Shown piece by piece: positions 9,510 to 18,889 of a stretch of 64,000 nt of DNA; positions within the stretch are counted from its first letter, which is position 1; every line of letters starts with the position of its first letter. This stretch comes from Corynebacterium amycolatum SK46 (GTDB lineage Bacteria > Actinomycetota > Actinomycetes > Mycobacteriales > Mycobacteriaceae), in contig NZ_ABZU01000002.1 in assembly GCF_000173655.1 (NCBI RefSeq), forward strand, positions 62,001 through 126,000. The letters run 5' to 3'. The position numbers and the translations under genes are program-made. The notes under the pieces were generated by a model. The model had not been told where the DNA came from and did not search any database. It was given only the letters and a program-made list of their open reading frames with translations.

Positions 9510-11147
9510 ATGACCGTAGATATCACCGCAACCGAACAGTGGGCTCAGCTGGCTAAGCGCGTGGACAATGTTCGCGCCACCTCGCTGCGTGAGCTTTTCG
9601 CCAATGAAGATGGCCGCACTGAGAAGCTGACTTTCGATGCGGGCACTCTCCACGTTGACCTTTCCAAGAACTTGATGTGCCTCGACGGTTTTGCCGAGCT
9701 GGTTGAGCTCGCTCGTGCAGCTGGCATCGAAGAAGCACGCGAGAAGATGTTCCGCGGTGACAAAATCAACACCACTGAAAACCGCTCCGTGCTGCACACC
9801 GCGCTGCGCCTGCCAGCAGAGGAAAATCTGACCGTCGGTGACCAGGATGTCGCTGCCGACGTGCATGAGGTGCTCGGCCGCATGCGCGATTTCGCTCGTA
9901 GCCTCCGCAGTGGAGACTGGCTGGGATACACGGGTCACACTATTAAGACTGTGGTCAACATCGGCATCGGTGGCTCCGACTTGGGCCCGGCAATGGTTAC
10001 CAAGGCGCTGCGCACCTACGCCACTGCCGGCATTGATGCCCGCTTTGTCTCTAATGTTGACCCATCTGACCTGCAGGCGGTTCTGGATGAGGTCGATCCG
10101 GAGTCCACGCTGTTTATCGTCGCTTCCAAAACCTTCACCACACAGGAGACGCTCTCCAACGCTCACGCAGCTCGCCGCTGGCTTATCCAGCAGCTGGGTA
10201 GCGAAGAAGCCGTCGCCAAGCACTTCGTTGCCGTTTCCACGAATGCCGAAAAGGTCGCCGAATTCGGCATCGACACTGAAAACATGTTTGGCTTCTGGGA
10301 CTGGGTCGGCGGCCGCTACTCCGTCGACTCCGCCATCGGCCTGTCCATCATGGCCGTCGTCGGCCCGATGGACTTCATGCGCTTCCTGCAGGGCTTCCGC
10401 GCAATGGATGAGCACTTCCTCAACGCTCCGCTGGAGCAGAACGTGCCGGTGCTGATGGGCATGCTGAATGTCTGGTACTCAAACTTCCTCGACGCCCAGT
10501 CGCATGCCGTGCTGCCCTACTCCGAGGATCTCTCTCGCTTCCCGGCGTACCTTCAGCAGCTCACCATGGAATCGAACGGTAAGTCCGTGCGTACCGACGG
10601 CAAGAGGGTGGACTACAACACCGGAGAAATCTTCTGGGGTGAGCCGGGAACGAACGGCCAGCACGCTTTCTTCCAGCTCCTTCACCAGGGAACTCGCCTG
10701 GTTCCAGCTGACTTCATCGGCTTTGCCCGCCCACGCCAGGATCTGCCGACGGCATCCGGCGAAGGTTCCATGCACGACCTGCTGATGAGTAACTTCTTCG
10801 CACAGACCAAGGTGCTGGCCTTCGGTAAGACTGCAGAAGAAATCCGCGCAGAGGGCGTTGCCGAGGAACTCGTGGAGCACAAGGTCATGCCGGGTAACCG
10901 CCCGACCACGACCATCATGGCTGAGGAACTGACCCCGGACGCTGTCGGTGCGCTGATTGCACTCTACGAGCACATCACCTTCGTCGAGGGAATTGTCTGG
11001 GGCCTGAACTCCTTCGACCAGTGGGGCGTCGAGCTGGGCAAGCAGCAGGCCGGCGACCTGTTGCCTGCAGTTACCGGTGAAGTGGCGCCTGATTCTGGCG
11101 ACGCTTCTACCGATGCGCTGCTGACGTGGTACCGCGACAAGCGCTAA
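9510..11147 (+). CDS. pgi: Glucose-6-phosphate isomerase
   Basis: Interconverts glucose-6-phosphate and fructose-6-phosphate in glycolysis and gluconeogenesis. The start ATG 9510 follows GGGAGCAGGA, so the open frame extending up to 9366 is not used. The 545-residue protein is the usual long bacterial form. Signatures: [16 protein letters not shown] (phosphosugar binding), [39 protein letters not shown] and [17 protein letters not shown] (PROSITE signature 2). A terminator hairpin follows at 11180-11226. Confidence 0.97.
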   Translation: MTVDITATEQWAQLAKRVDNVRATSLRELFANEDGRTEKLTFDAGTLHVDLSKNLMCLDGFAELVELARAAGIEEAREKMFRGDKINTTENRSVLHTALRLPAEENLTVGDQDVAADVHEVLGRMRDFARSLRSGDWLGYTGHTIKTVVNIGIGGSDLGPAMVTKALRTYATAGIDARFVSNVDPSDLQAVLDEVDPESTLFIVASKTFTTQETLSNAHAARRWLIQQLGSEEAVAKHFVAVSTNAEKVAEFGIDTENMFGFWDWVGGRYSVDSAIGLSIMAVVGPMDFMRFLQGFRAMDEHFLNAPLEQNVPVLMGMLNVWYSNFLDAQSHAVLPYSEDLSRFPAYLQQLTMESNGKSVRTDGKRVDYNTGEIFWGEPGTNGQHAFFQLLHQGTRLVPADFIGFARPRQDLPTASGEGSMHDLLMSNFFAQTKVLAFGKTAEEIRAEGVAEELVEHKVMPGNRPTTTIMAEELTPDAVGALIALYEHITFVEGIVWGLNSFDQWGVELGKQQAGDLLPAVTGEVAPDSGDASTDALLTWYRDKR

Positions 11148-11179
11148 CGTCTTCTGGCCAACTGGCCTAGATAGCTAAC

Positions 11180-11226
11180 AGTCCGCCTTCGGCTTGAACT
11201 GATTCTCGCTGCGGGCGGACTTTTGT
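11180..11226 (+). terminator. Rho-independent terminator after pgi
   Basis: Stem GTCCGCC (11181-11187) pairs with GGCGGAC (11214-11220), followed by a run of four T, G, then TT. The loop is long (26 nt) and partly structured. Confidence 0.6.
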
Positions 11227-11272
11227 TATTTATATGGCCACTCGGTTGCGGTGAGGACGGGGCGCGGCATCC

Positions 11273-11283
11273 CGTCGTAAAGC
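11273..11283 (-). repeat. Intergenic copy of the recurrent word GCTTNACGACG
   Basis: Reads CGTCGTAAAGC on the + strand, between the pgi terminator and the cysQ promoter. One of 19 copies in the window and one of two outside coding sequence; see findings. Confidence 0.7.
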
Positions 11284-11315
11284 GGGGTCGGGAAAAAGCG
11301 AATAGTATCTAAGTC

Positions 11316-12071
11316 ATGTCTGCCTACATTGAAGATGATGTTCTTGCCTATCGACTTGCCGTGGGCGCCAGTGAGATTCTCAAGGGTGTCCGCAACGTAG
11401 GCCTGCTGCGTGGTCGCATTCTGGGGGATGCCGGCGACGCACTGGCACAGGAGTGGATCGCCCGCGTACTGGAGCAGCACCGTCCGGACGACGGACTGCT
11501 GTCGGAGGAAGCCGCGGATAACCGTGAGCGCCTGGACTCAAAGCGGGTGTGGATTATTGACCCACTCGATGGCACGCGTGAGTTCGCTTCGGGGCGCCAG
11601 GACTGGGCAGTTCATGTCGCGCTGGTAGAGGACGGTCAGCCGACCCACGCGGCTGTTGGTCTGCCGGATCACGGCCAGGTTTTCCACACTGGTGAAGCAA
11701 AGGCCGTGCAGGGGCCGCGCGCGGGCAAGATTGTCGTTTCGCGTACTCGCCCACCGGCTGTGGCGAAGTACGTCGCTGACAAGCTGGGCATGGAGCTGGT
11801 AGAGATGGGCTCCGCTGGCGCGAAGGCAATGCACGTACTGCTCGGTGACTTCGACGCCTACATCCACGACGGTGGTCAGTACGAGTGGGACTCGGCAGCG
11901 CCGGTTGGTGTCGCTAAGTCCGCAGGACTTTTTGCCAGCCGCCTCGACGGCTCCGCGCCGACCTACAATAATGTCGATACTTTCCTGCCGGATATGCTGT
12001 TCTGCCGACCGGACCTGTCGGAGGAGATTCTGGCGGCGGTGAAGGAATTCAAGGATCAAGAGCAGAAGTAG
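11316..12071 (+). CDS. cysQ: Inositol monophosphatase-family phosphatase, CysQ-like 3'(2'),5'-bisphosphate nucleotidase
   Basis: A 251-residue Mg-dependent phosphatase, probably hydrolysing PAP to AMP and so clearing a by-product of sulfate assimilation. Metal-binding motifs of the family are present: GLLSEEAAD (about 60-68), VWIIDPLDGTREF (about 78-90, DPxDGT motif) and YEWDSAAPVGVAKSAG (about 190-205, WD motif). A -10-like TAGTAT (11303-11308) lies seven bases before the ATG with no ribosome site between, so the transcript may be leaderless. It is followed closely by thyA-folA-mrx1. Confidence 0.85.
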   Translation: MSAYIEDDVLAYRLAVGASEILKGVRNVGLLRGRILGDAGDALAQEWIARVLEQHRPDDGLLSEEAADNRERLDSKRVWIIDPLDGTREFASGRQDWAVHVALVEDGQPTHAAVGLPDHGQVFHTGEAKAVQGPRAGKIVVSRTRPPAVAKYVADKLGMELVEMGSAGAKAMHVLLGDFDAYIHDGGQYEWDSAAPVGVAKSAGLFASRLDGSAPTYNNVDTFLPDMLFCRPDLSEEILAAVKEFKDQEQK

Positions 12072-12087
12072 GTAAGCTAGGGCGGCT

Positions 12088-12924
12088 ATGACCGACTCCA
12101 CTGACATCACAACACAGGCTCATCAGGGCATTAAGACTCCGTATGAGGATTTGCTGCGCGAAATTCTCGCTGACGGAGCAGCTAAATCAGACCGCACGGG
12201 CACGGGCACTCGCTCGGTGTTCGGCCGCCAACTGCGCTTTGATCTGAGCGAGGGCTTCCCACTGATTACCACTAAAAAGGTGCACCTGAAGTCCATCGTG
12301 TATGAGCTGTTGTGGTTCCTCCGCGGCGATTCGAACGTCCGGTGGCTCCAGGACCGCGGAGTGACTATTTGGGACGAGTGGGCAGACGACGACGGCGACC
12401 TCGGCCCGGTCTATGGCGTGCAGTGGCGCTCCTGGCCCACTCCAGATGGGCACCACATCGATCAGATTGCACAGGCGCTGGAGACTCTGAAGTCCAACCC
12501 GGATAGCCGCCGCAACATCGTCAGCGCCTGGAATGTCTCCGAAATCTCCAATATGGCGCTGCCGCCGTGCCATCTGCTGTTCCAGTTCTACGTCGCAGAT
12601 GGCAAGCTCAGCTGCCAGCTCTACCAGCGCAGCGCGGACATGTTCCTGGGCGTGCCGTTTAACATCGCTTCCTACGCACTGTTGACGCACATGATGGCGC
12701 AGCAGGCGGGCTTGGATGTTGGTGAGTTCATCTGGACCGGTGGTGATTGCCACATCTACGACAACCACATTGAACAGTGCGAACTGCAGGTCTCCCGTGA
12801 GCCACGCCCCTACCCCACGCTTAAGCTTCGGAAGGCCGACAGCATTTTCGACTACGCTTACGAGGACATTGAGGTCATCGGCTACGACCCGCATCCTCTG
12901 ATTCGCGGTCAGGTGGCTGTCTAA
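12088..12924 (+). CDS. thyA: Thymidylate synthase
   Basis: Methylates dUMP to dTMP with 5,10-methylene-THF, producing dihydrofolate. The 278-residue protein is the classical ThyA type with a ~12-residue N-terminal extension. Seen: [14 protein letters not shown] (phosphate-binding loop), [14 protein letters not shown], the catalytic Cys at about 161 in [38 protein letters not shown], and [11 protein letters not shown]. It lies 16 bp after cysQ and 23 bp before folA, which recycles the dihydrofolate it makes, so the genes likely form an operon. Confidence 0.97.
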   Translation: MTDSTDITTQAHQGIKTPYEDLLREILADGAAKSDRTGTGTRSVFGRQLRFDLSEGFPLITTKKVHLKSIVYELLWFLRGDSNVRWLQDRGVTIWDEWADDDGDLGPVYGVQWRSWPTPDGHHIDQIAQALETLKSNPDSRRNIVSAWNVSEISNMALPPCHLLFQFYVADGKLSCQLYQRSADMFLGVPFNIASYALLTHMMAQQAGLDVGEFIWTGGDCHIYDNHIEQCELQVSREPRPYPTLKLRKADSIFDYAYEDIEVIGYDPHPLIRGQVAV

Positions 12925-12947
12925 GTCAGCGAAAGGTGAGTGTCGAC

Positions 12948-13478
12948 ATGAACGAGTCCACCGCTTCCACCAGCGCACGACCCCCGTTTGTAGGGATGAT
13001 TTGGGCGCAGTCTCGAGCCGGCATTATCGGCGACGGTGCGACTATGCCCTGGCATCTGCCTGAAGATCTTCAGCATTTCAAAACAACGACGATGGGCGCA
13101 CCTGTCATCATGGGGCGTCGCACGTGGGACTCGCTGAATCCCAAGTTCCGACCACTCCCCGGTCGTCGAAACATCGTCCTTTCACGATCCGTGTCCGATT
13201 TCCCCGGCGCCGAGTCCGCAACCAGTCTCGAAGCCGCGCTCGCAGCCGTCGCCGACGAGCCCGCGGCTTGGATTATCGGAGGCGGGCGTGTCTATCGCGA
13301 TGCACTTTCGCTTGCCGACGAATGCGTGGTCACCGACATTGATACTGATGTCAGTGTCCCGGTACCGGTCATGGCCCCCGACCTCTACGACTGGGTTCGC
13401 GTCGAGGATGGCCCATGGCAGACGTCAACGACCGGCCTACGCTACCGCTTCTGCACGTGGCAGCGTCTAGAGGATTAG
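12948..13478 (+). CDS. folA: Dihydrofolate reductase
   Basis: Reduces dihydrofolate to tetrahydrofolate with NADPH, the partner reaction to ThyA. ATG 12948 is preferred because AAAGGTGAG sits about eight bases upstream; the GTG at 12936 lies within that site. The 176-residue protein shows GMIWAQSRAGIIGDGATMPWHLPEDLQHFK (Trp-20 loop and substrate acid), PVIMGRRTWDSL (NADPH binding), GRRNIVLSR and AAWIIGGGRVYRDAL. It is a trimethoprim-target type DHFR. Confidence 0.95.
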   Translation: MNESTASTSARPPFVGMIWAQSRAGIIGDGATMPWHLPEDLQHFKTTTMGAPVIMGRRTWDSLNPKFRPLPGRRNIVLSRSVSDFPGAESATSLEAALAAVADEPAAWIIGGGRVYRDALSLADECVVTDIDTDVSVPVPVMAPDLYDWVRVEDGPWQTSTTGLRYRFCTWQRLED

Positions 13479-13576
13479 CTTTGATGCCTGTCTAGCAAGG
13501 CTCTGAGGTGGGGCTACTGTCCGGTGGAAGTATTACGCAATGGAATATCGGTTCTGGTCCGCGCGTTGACCTAAGT

Positions 13577-13855
13577 ATGACTGATGTGAAGACTCCACAG
13601 ACCACCGAACACGTGACCATTTACGCCGCGGCCTGGTGCCCTTTCTGCCAGAACCTCATTGCTGGCCTGAAGGAAAACGGCACTCCGTTTGAGGCTTGGG
13701 ATGTCGAAAAGCACGAGGACCTTTCGAAGTGGGTTGAGTCCGTCAATGACGGTAACCGCGTTGTGCCGACTGTGCTGTACTCCGATGGTGAGCACGCCAC
13801 GAATCCGTCTGTGGAGGAAGTCACCGCTAAGTACACTGAACTCTCCAGCAAGTAA
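13577..13855 (+). CDS. mrx1: Mycoredoxin / glutaredoxin-family protein
   Basis: A 92-residue thioredoxin-fold oxidoreductase. VTIYAAAWCPFCQNL places the active site at C21 and C24 (WCPFC), followed by the glutaredoxin-like VVPTVLYSDG with the cis-proline. In corynebacteria the gene at this position after thyA-folA is mycoredoxin 1, which removes mycothiol from mixed disulfides; I assign that role by family and position. The start is ATG 13577; an in-frame ATG at 13508 would add an unstructured leader. A strong bidirectional terminator follows. Confidence 0.88.
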   Translation: MTDVKTPQTTEHVTIYAAAWCPFCQNLIAGLKENGTPFEAWDVEKHEDLSKWVESVNDGNRVVPTVLYSDGEHATNPSVEEVTAKYTELSSK

Positions 13856-13895
13856 GCGCAGCATAAGCGCATCGGTACGTTCTTATTGCACAGCC

Positions 13896-13931
13896 AAAAA
13901 GCCGAGCCCCACTTTCGGGGCTCGGCTTTTT
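13896..13931. terminator. Bidirectional terminator between mrx1 and lpdA
   Basis: A 15-bp perfect stem, AAAAAGCCGAGCCCC (13896-13910) with GGGGCTCGGCTTTTT (13917-13931), and a 6-nt loop. It has T-runs on both strands and serves the convergent genes. Confidence 0.93.
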
Positions 13932-13976
13932 TAATTACGAGTGCGGCCGGTCATGCTGCCAGTCGCGATACCAGCA

Positions 13977-15386
13977 CTACTCCAGATCGTCGTGTGCCAT
14001 CAGCTGACGAGCAGCTTCGGTAATCGAACCAGACAGTGACGGGTAGACAGAGAAGGAGCTTGCCAGGTCATCGACGGTGAGCTGGTTGGAAACACACACC
14101 GCAATTGGCAGAATCAGCTCCGAGGCGGTCGGAGCGACCACCACACCACCGATAATCATGCCGGAGTTCTTACGGCAGAACAGCTTGACGAAACCGTGGC
14201 GCAGCGAGCGCATCTTCGCACGCGGGTTACCTGCCAGCGGGAAAACCTCAACACGAGCGGAGACCTCACCGGACTCAATCTGAGCCTGGGAGACACCAAC
14301 AGTCGCAATCTCCGGGCGGGTGAACACTGCCGAGGAAACGGTGCGCAGGCGAATTGGCGAAACACCTTCACCGAGGGCGTGGTACATCGCAATACGACCC
14401 TGCATAGCTGCAACGGAAGCCAGCGGGAACAAATCGGTACAGTCACCGGCAGCGTAGATACCCGGCACGTTGGTGCGGGAAACACGATCAACGTGAATGT
14501 GGCCAGACGGGGTCATTTTCACACCGCTGGCATCCAGCCCCATATCCGCAGTGTTCGGAATCGATCCGACGGTCATCAACGCGTGGGAGCCGAAGACCTC
14601 ACGGCCGTCGGAAGTGACGACGCGAACGCCGCCGTCCTCAGTGCGTTCGACAAGATCACAGCGGGCGTTCTTCACAACGTCCACACCGCGCTCCAGCAGG
14701 ACCTCCTCCAGGGCATCTGCAGCGTCAGCATCCTCGTGCGGCAGGATGCGGTCACGCGAAGCGACCATGGTGACCTTCACACCCAACTCGGTGAACGAGG
14801 ATACGAACTCCGCACCGGTAACACCAGAACCGACCACAATGAGGTGCTCCGGCAGCTCCTCCAGTTCGTAAACCTGACGCCAGGTCAAAATACGGTCACC
14901 ATCAGGAATCGCACCCGGCAGAATACGTGGGGACGCACCGGTGCAGACCAACACCAGGTCGCCTTCAAGAGTGACCTCGCCGCCCTCGAGCAAGTCGACG
15001 GTGACGTAGTGAGTTACACGGCCCGGGTCGTGGTCATCGAGACGACCACGACCCTGCAGCATCTTGATGCCCTCACGCTCCATCTGTGCGCGAACATCGT
15101 CAGACTGCTGCTGTGCCAGGCGCTTAACGCGCTCGTTGACCGCAGTGAAGTCGATTTTACGCTGGGAGAAGTCCGGGCGAAGACCCATCTCGTCCGCACG
15201 GCGCATATCGGTACGAACGCCCGTCGCCGCGATGAAGGCCTTAGAGGGAACGCAATCCCACAAGACGGAAGAACCGCCCATACCGGCATCCTCAACCACA
15301 GTGACTTCAGCACCGTACTTGGCGCCAACCAGCGCTGCTTCGTAGCCGGCTGGGCCGCCGCCAATGATTACGATCCTCTGTGCCAC
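13977..15386 (-). CDS. lpdA: LpdA-type flavoprotein (NAD(P)H:quinone reductase-like)
   Basis: A 469-residue member of the flavoprotein disulfide reductase family: RIVIIGGGPAGYEAALVGAKYG (FAD), IVVGSGVTGAEFVSSFTELG (NAD(P)H), GIYAAGDCTDLFPLASVAAMQG (FAD), and a C-terminal dimerisation domain. The redox disulfide motif CxxxxC is missing: the equivalent segment reads GGSSVLWDCVPSKAFIA with one Cys. The end also lacks the His-Glu pair of true dihydrolipoamide dehydrogenases. This matches mycobacterial LpdA, reported as a quinone reductase rather than an E3 subunit, so I do not call it lpd. Confidence 0.85.
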   Translation of the reverse strand: MAQRIVIIGGGPAGYEAALVGAKYGAEVTVVEDAGMGGSSVLWDCVPSKAFIAATGVRTDMRRADEMGLRPDFSQRKIDFTAVNERVKRLAQQQSDDVRAQMEREGIKMLQGRGRLDDHDPGRVTHYVTVDLLEGGEVTLEGDLVLVCTGASPRILPGAIPDGDRILTWRQVYELEELPEHLIVVGSGVTGAEFVSSFTELGVKVTMVASRDRILPHEDADAADALEEVLLERGVDVVKNARCDLVERTEDGGVRVVTSDGREVFGSHALMTVGSIPNTADMGLDASGVKMTPSGHIHVDRVSRTNVPGIYAAGDCTDLFPLASVAAMQGRIAMYHALGEGVSPIRLRTVSSAVFTRPEIATVGVSQAQIESGEVSARVEVFPLAGNPRAKMRSLRHGFVKLFCRKNSGMIIGGVVVAPTASELILPIAVCVSNQLTVDDLASSFSVYPSLSGSITEAARQLMAHDDLE

Positions 15387-15461
15387 AAATCCTCCAAAGT
15401 TGCCGTGGATATCACAATGTAACTACCGCGGGAGGCATTTTCCCCGCTTTGCCCCCATAGT

Positions 15462-16688
15462 CTAACGGACAGTCATGGTTGACTGCGCGCCGTCCTCGTA
15501 GCGAGCAACAATGCCAGCGAAGAGTTTCACACCAACGCCCAGGCAACGCTCGTCCACGATTAGGTCATCTCGGTGCAAATCGTGCTTGTCTCCGCGGCCG
15601 GACCAGCAACCCAAACGAGCCATCGCACCCGGGACGTGCTCGAGATACCAACCGAAGTCCTCGCCGCCGGACGACTGTGGGGCCTGAATGACAGCATTCT
15701 CGTCCACTCGTCGCACCGCTTCCGCAATCAGGGCGGTGCAGTATTCGTCGTTAAGCACAGGCGGCACGCCACGCTCGTAGTTGATGGTGCAATCGGCGCC
15801 GGTCGGAGCGAGGACCTGTTCAATCAGGTCGCGCACCAGTGGATCGATGTCGCGCCAGGTCTTGATGTCCGCGGTGCGCAGGGTGCCACTGACGCTGCCT
15901 TCCGACGGAATCGCGTTGTGCGCATACCCGGAGTGAACGGAGCCAAACGTGAGCACGGTGCCAGTGCGCGGGTCGACGCGTCGCGACAGCAAGCCGGGCA
16001 AATCGACAATCAATTTGCCCAGTGCATAGACAACATCGGCTGTCATCTGCGGACGGGAGGTATGCCCGCCCGGGCCATGCACCTGAATCTCCAGCGTGTC
16101 GGCCGCAGAGGTGATGGCGCCTGTTCGAACGCCGACGTGACCGACGCGCAGTTTCGGCTCACAGTGGACGGCAAAAATACGCTCAACGCCATTGAGTGCA
16201 CCGGCAGCGATAACCTCGGGTGCACCGCCAACCATGACTTCCTCGGCAGGTTGGAAAATGAAACGCAGCGGCGTCGGCAACGTGTGCTTTTCGTGGTACT
16301 CGGCCATAGCCAGTGCCGTCGCGAGCGTGATCGCGGTGTGGAAATCATGCCCGCAGGCATGCATGACGCCGTCGTTGGTGCTGGCAAACCCCAGTCCCGT
16401 AGCTTCCGTTATCGGAAGGGCGTCCATGTCCCCACGAAAGGCGAGACGCCCTGGGCGTTCGCCGCCTACTTCACTGTCGGCAAGTTCATCTTCACCAATG
16501 TCAACCATCAGGCCGGTGTTGGGAAACAGCACTGGTTTCAGCCCTGCAGCACGCAGCTTCTCCTCCACAAAAGCCGTGGTGGCGTGCTCCATGTGAGATA
16601 GCTCTGGGTGCGCATGAAGATGCCGCCGCCACTCGAGAATCTCGTTCGCGTGCTCGGCCCACCAGTGCTTAATAAACTCCTCAATCAC
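15462..16688 (-). CDS. M20 family amidohydrolase/peptidase
   Basis: A zinc amidohydrolase of the M20D (HipO/AbgB-like) branch that cleaves N-acyl or N-aminoacyl bonds. Motifs: EWRRHLHAHPELSHME, FRGDMDALPITE, HACGHDFHTAITL (metal ligands), FQPAEEVMVGG (Glu base and metal), GHTSRPQ in the dimerisation domain, and SSGGEDFGWYL near the end. GTG 16688 is preceded by GGAG at four bases; GTG 16712 in frame is an alternative giving 416 residues. The substrate cannot be deduced. It is a single gene, divergent from the anchored protein at 16873. Confidence 0.87.
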   Translation of the reverse strand: MIEEFIKHWWAEHANEILEWRRHLHAHPELSHMEHATTAFVEEKLRAAGLKPVLFPNTGLMVDIGEDELADSEVGGERPGRLAFRGDMDALPITEATGLGFASTNDGVMHACGHDFHTAITLATALAMAEYHEKHTLPTPLRFIFQPAEEVMVGGAPEVIAAGALNGVERIFAVHCEPKLRVGHVGVRTGAITSAADTLEIQVHGPGGHTSRPQMTADVVYALGKLIVDLPGLLSRRVDPRTGTVLTFGSVHSGYAHNAIPSEGSVSGTLRTADIKTWRDIDPLVRDLIEQVLAPTGADCTINYERGVPPVLNDEYCTALIAEAVRRVDENAVIQAPQSSGGEDFGWYLEHVPGAMARLGCWSGRGDKHDLHRDDLIVDERCLGVGVKLFAGIVARYEDGAQSTMTVR

Positions 16689-16872
16689 AACTCTCCAGTG
16701 TAAGCGCTCCACCGACAGGCCGTAACAAGAGGCCTACCGACGACTGCGCCAGCGACAGCAGTGGCCGGCAAGCGCTTGAATGTCGGCGCTAGACGTGCGC
16801 ATGACCAGGAGTCACTTCCTTCACTTTGACCTCTTCAATTATCAGATGTTTCACATTTTGAGGAAGTCTGCG

Positions 16873-17577
16873 ATGATAATAGGCATGTCCGGCAATGGCA
16901 CACCTAAGTCTCTCAGCATCCCCATCATCATCGTGGCCACCGCACTCGTGGTCGTCATCGGCATCGCCATTGGCCTGTCGCTGAACAATAGTGATGAGCC
17001 CCAGCGTCCAGAGGTCCCCTCCTCCTCGCAGCCGACGTCGCCCAGTTCGACACCGCCGTCCTCGACGAGTTCGACTTCTACGAGCAAGACAACCACCACG
17101 ACGACAACTACGTCGAAGTCCTCCGAGACGTCGTCAAGCACGTCAAGCACGTCGAGCACTTCGACATCGTCCTCGTCGTCGACGCCAAGCACCACGTCTT
17201 CGTCATCCACGACGACGAGCTCCGAGCCGACATCAGCGCCGGAGGGACAAGACTTCGGCACTGGACGCTCCGACCTGGACGGCCTGGGCTTCGTGGGCAG
17301 CTCCGCACGCTGCGACAGCGGCGATCGCGCCTTTGCTGTTATCGCCGCTGAACAGGGAATTAAGGCTGCTGCTTGTGAGACGCGCTCCGGCGAGAAGTAC
17401 TACCGCTCCGATACACCACAGGGTTCCGGATCGATGGACATCATCGTCGATGAGGGCGACCGCGTTGTTGCACAAAACGGCTCGTACAAGTACCAGATGT
17501 CCCCCGACGGAGTTCTTGTGACCAAAGACAACGAGGTCGTCAAAAAATACGCCGCAGAAGCCTGGGGCACTGCCTAA
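16873..17577 (+). CDS. Membrane-anchored Ser/Thr-rich protein of unknown function
   Basis: Not assigned to a named family. ATG 16873 is supported by GAGGAAG six bases upstream. The 234-residue protein has a short cytoplasmic N-terminus, one membrane segment (IPIIIVATALVVVIGIAIGLSL, about 13-34), then ~100 residues almost purely Ser, Thr and Pro, typical of an extracytoplasmic stalk and possibly glycosylated. A compact C-terminal domain (about 130-234) has two Cys (SSARCDSGD and AAACETRSG) likely forming a disulfide, with AFAVIAAEQGIKAAAC resembling serine/threonine-kinase-associated sensor domains. It stops nine bases before the convergent upp stop. Confidence 0.75.
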   Translation: MIIGMSGNGTPKSLSIPIIIVATALVVVIGIAIGLSLNNSDEPQRPEVPSSSQPTSPSSTPPSSTSSTSTSKTTTTTTTTSKSSETSSSTSSTSSTSTSSSSSTPSTTSSSSTTTSSEPTSAPEGQDFGTGRSDLDGLGFVGSSARCDSGDRAFAVIAAEQGIKAAACETRSGEKYYRSDTPQGSGSMDIIVDEGDRVVAQNGSYKYQMSPDGVLVTKDNEVVKKYAAEAWGTA

Positions 17578-17586
17578 GAGATCAAC

Positions 17587-18222
17587 TTAAAGATCAATGT
17601 TGCGGGGACCGTAGAGGCGGTCGCCCGCATCTCCCAGCCCCGGCACGATGTAGGCATCCTCGTTAAGATCCGGGTCCACCACAGTAGTGACAAGACGCAC
17701 CGGGAGACCGGACTCCTTCAAGGCATCGACACCCTGCTGTGCGGAAATGATGCACACGGCCGTGATGTTGTCCGCACCGCGATCCACCAACAGCTTCAGG
17801 GCATGTAGCAGTGAACCGCCGGTTGCCAGCATTGGGTCGACCAGGAAGACAGTGCGCCCGGACAGATCCTCCGGCAGCGCCTCGAGGTACGGCACCGGCT
17901 CATGGGTTTCCTCATTACGAGCCAAGCCAATAAAGCCCACCTGCGCATCCGGAATCATCGACAGCGACGGATCGATCATGCCAAGCCCCGCACGAATGAC
18001 GGGAACAATAATCGGCGGATCCTGCAGACGGTAACCCGGCGCGGTGGTGATTGGGGTCTGAACATCGAAGTTATCGACGGGCAGCTCCCGGCTTGCCTCG
18101 TAAATCAGCATTGCGCCCAGATCGGCGAGTGCCGCACGGAAGCCCGCATTATCAGTGCGCGCGTCGCGCAGAATGGTCAAACGTGACTGTGCCAAGGGAT
18201 GGTTGACAACGGTAATCTCCAT
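17587..18222 (-). CDS. upp: Uracil phosphoribosyltransferase
   Basis: Salvages uracil to UMP using PRPP. From ATG 18222 ([20 protein letters not shown]) it is 211 residues, the standard UPRT length; GGAAGG lies just upstream. The longer open frame to 18336 is not family-like. Motifs: [49 protein letters not shown] (PRPP-binding loop) and the C-terminal [14 protein letters not shown], which contacts uracil. No uracil permease is adjacent. Confidence 0.95.
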   Translation of the reverse strand: MEITVVNHPLAQSRLTILRDARTDNAGFRAALADLGAMLIYEASRELPVDNFDVQTPITTAPGYRLQDPPIIVPVIRAGLGMIDPSLSMIPDAQVGFIGLARNEETHEPVPYLEALPEDLSGRTVFLVDPMLATGGSLLHALKLLVDRGADNITAVCIISAQQGVDALKESGLPVRLVTTVVDPDLNEDAYIVPGLGDAGDRLYGPRNIDL

Positions 18223-18484
18223 GCCTTCCAAAATACATTGCTTTGCTTTTGCCGCTCTGGTGTCGGCATCGCAAATTTCTGAAAACGCGTTCCCCAAAAA
18301 AGATGGAACCGAATCGGCCTTTTTCGCGCCTAACAATACGAGGGCTTTTTACTGCATCCCATTTGCGTAAGCCCGCCTACTACCAAGTCCACTTGCCACT
18401 CAGCCGCCGTCCGAACCCGCTAGCCGTTCTGCCACAGCACTGAGTGTTTAACCACACGCGAAATTCCTAGAGAGGCCGTAAATC

Positions 18485-18889
18485 TTGTCCCGTCCATCAC
18501 CGCACAGCCCCCACAGCCAATCGTTTCTCTCTCCAACTACTAGCGGGAATGACTCAGTCTTTACGCTGGTGCCAGAGCTTATTTCTGCCAATGCCGCGCG
18601 CCTTGACGCATTGTCGCAGCAGGTCAGCGGCACTGACTTAAACATCAGTGCACTGCACTCGCTTGGCGACGTCCCGTTTGCCGGCCCCTTCTGTCACGCT
18701 GCAGCCACTGCTCTACAGCGCCAGCATGAGCATGTGGCTGAGCTGGACGAGTACGGCACCAGCGCTGCTCGTACACTGAACGCTCTTGTCTCTGCGGTGT
18801 CCACTGCTGAAGATGCCGGTGCGCATGCGCTGCAGTCCATCTCACCGAAAATGGGAGCCGTTGCAGCTCGCGGGATTGGCGGTGCGTGA
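18485..18889 (+). CDS. Small helical protein resembling ESX/EspC-type secreted partners
   Basis: A 134-residue protein with a TTG start at 18485 (AGAGAGG nine bases upstream). After ~25 disordered Ser/Pro-rich residues it is predicted almost wholly helical, with two long segments (about 27-50 and 62-125) broken by LGDVPFAGPF. Size, absence of a signal peptide and Ala-rich helices recall WXG100/EspC-like substrates of type VII secretion, though the WxG turn and a clear YxxxD/E motif are not visible. The stop TGA overlaps the ATG of the NlpC/P60 gene, so the two are coupled and probably act together. Confidence 0.6.
   Translation: MSRPSPHSPHSQSFLSPTTSGNDSVFTLVPELISANAARLDALSQQVSGTDLNISALHSLGDVPFAGPFCHAAATALQRQHEHVAELDEYGTSAARTLNALVSAVSTAEDAGAHALQSISPKMGAVAARGIGGA

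Noticed and set aside
9393-10415. Long open frame on the minus strand across pgi
   Set aside because: Antisense shadow of a high-GC gene; composition fits no family and pgi is certain. The same applies to 33548-34651, 34691-35605, 36166-37416 and 61622-63160 opposite icd, metY and groEL.
13977-15386. Dihydrolipoamide dehydrogenase (lpd)
   Set aside because: The CxxxxC active site and the C-terminal catalytic His-Glu pair are absent.
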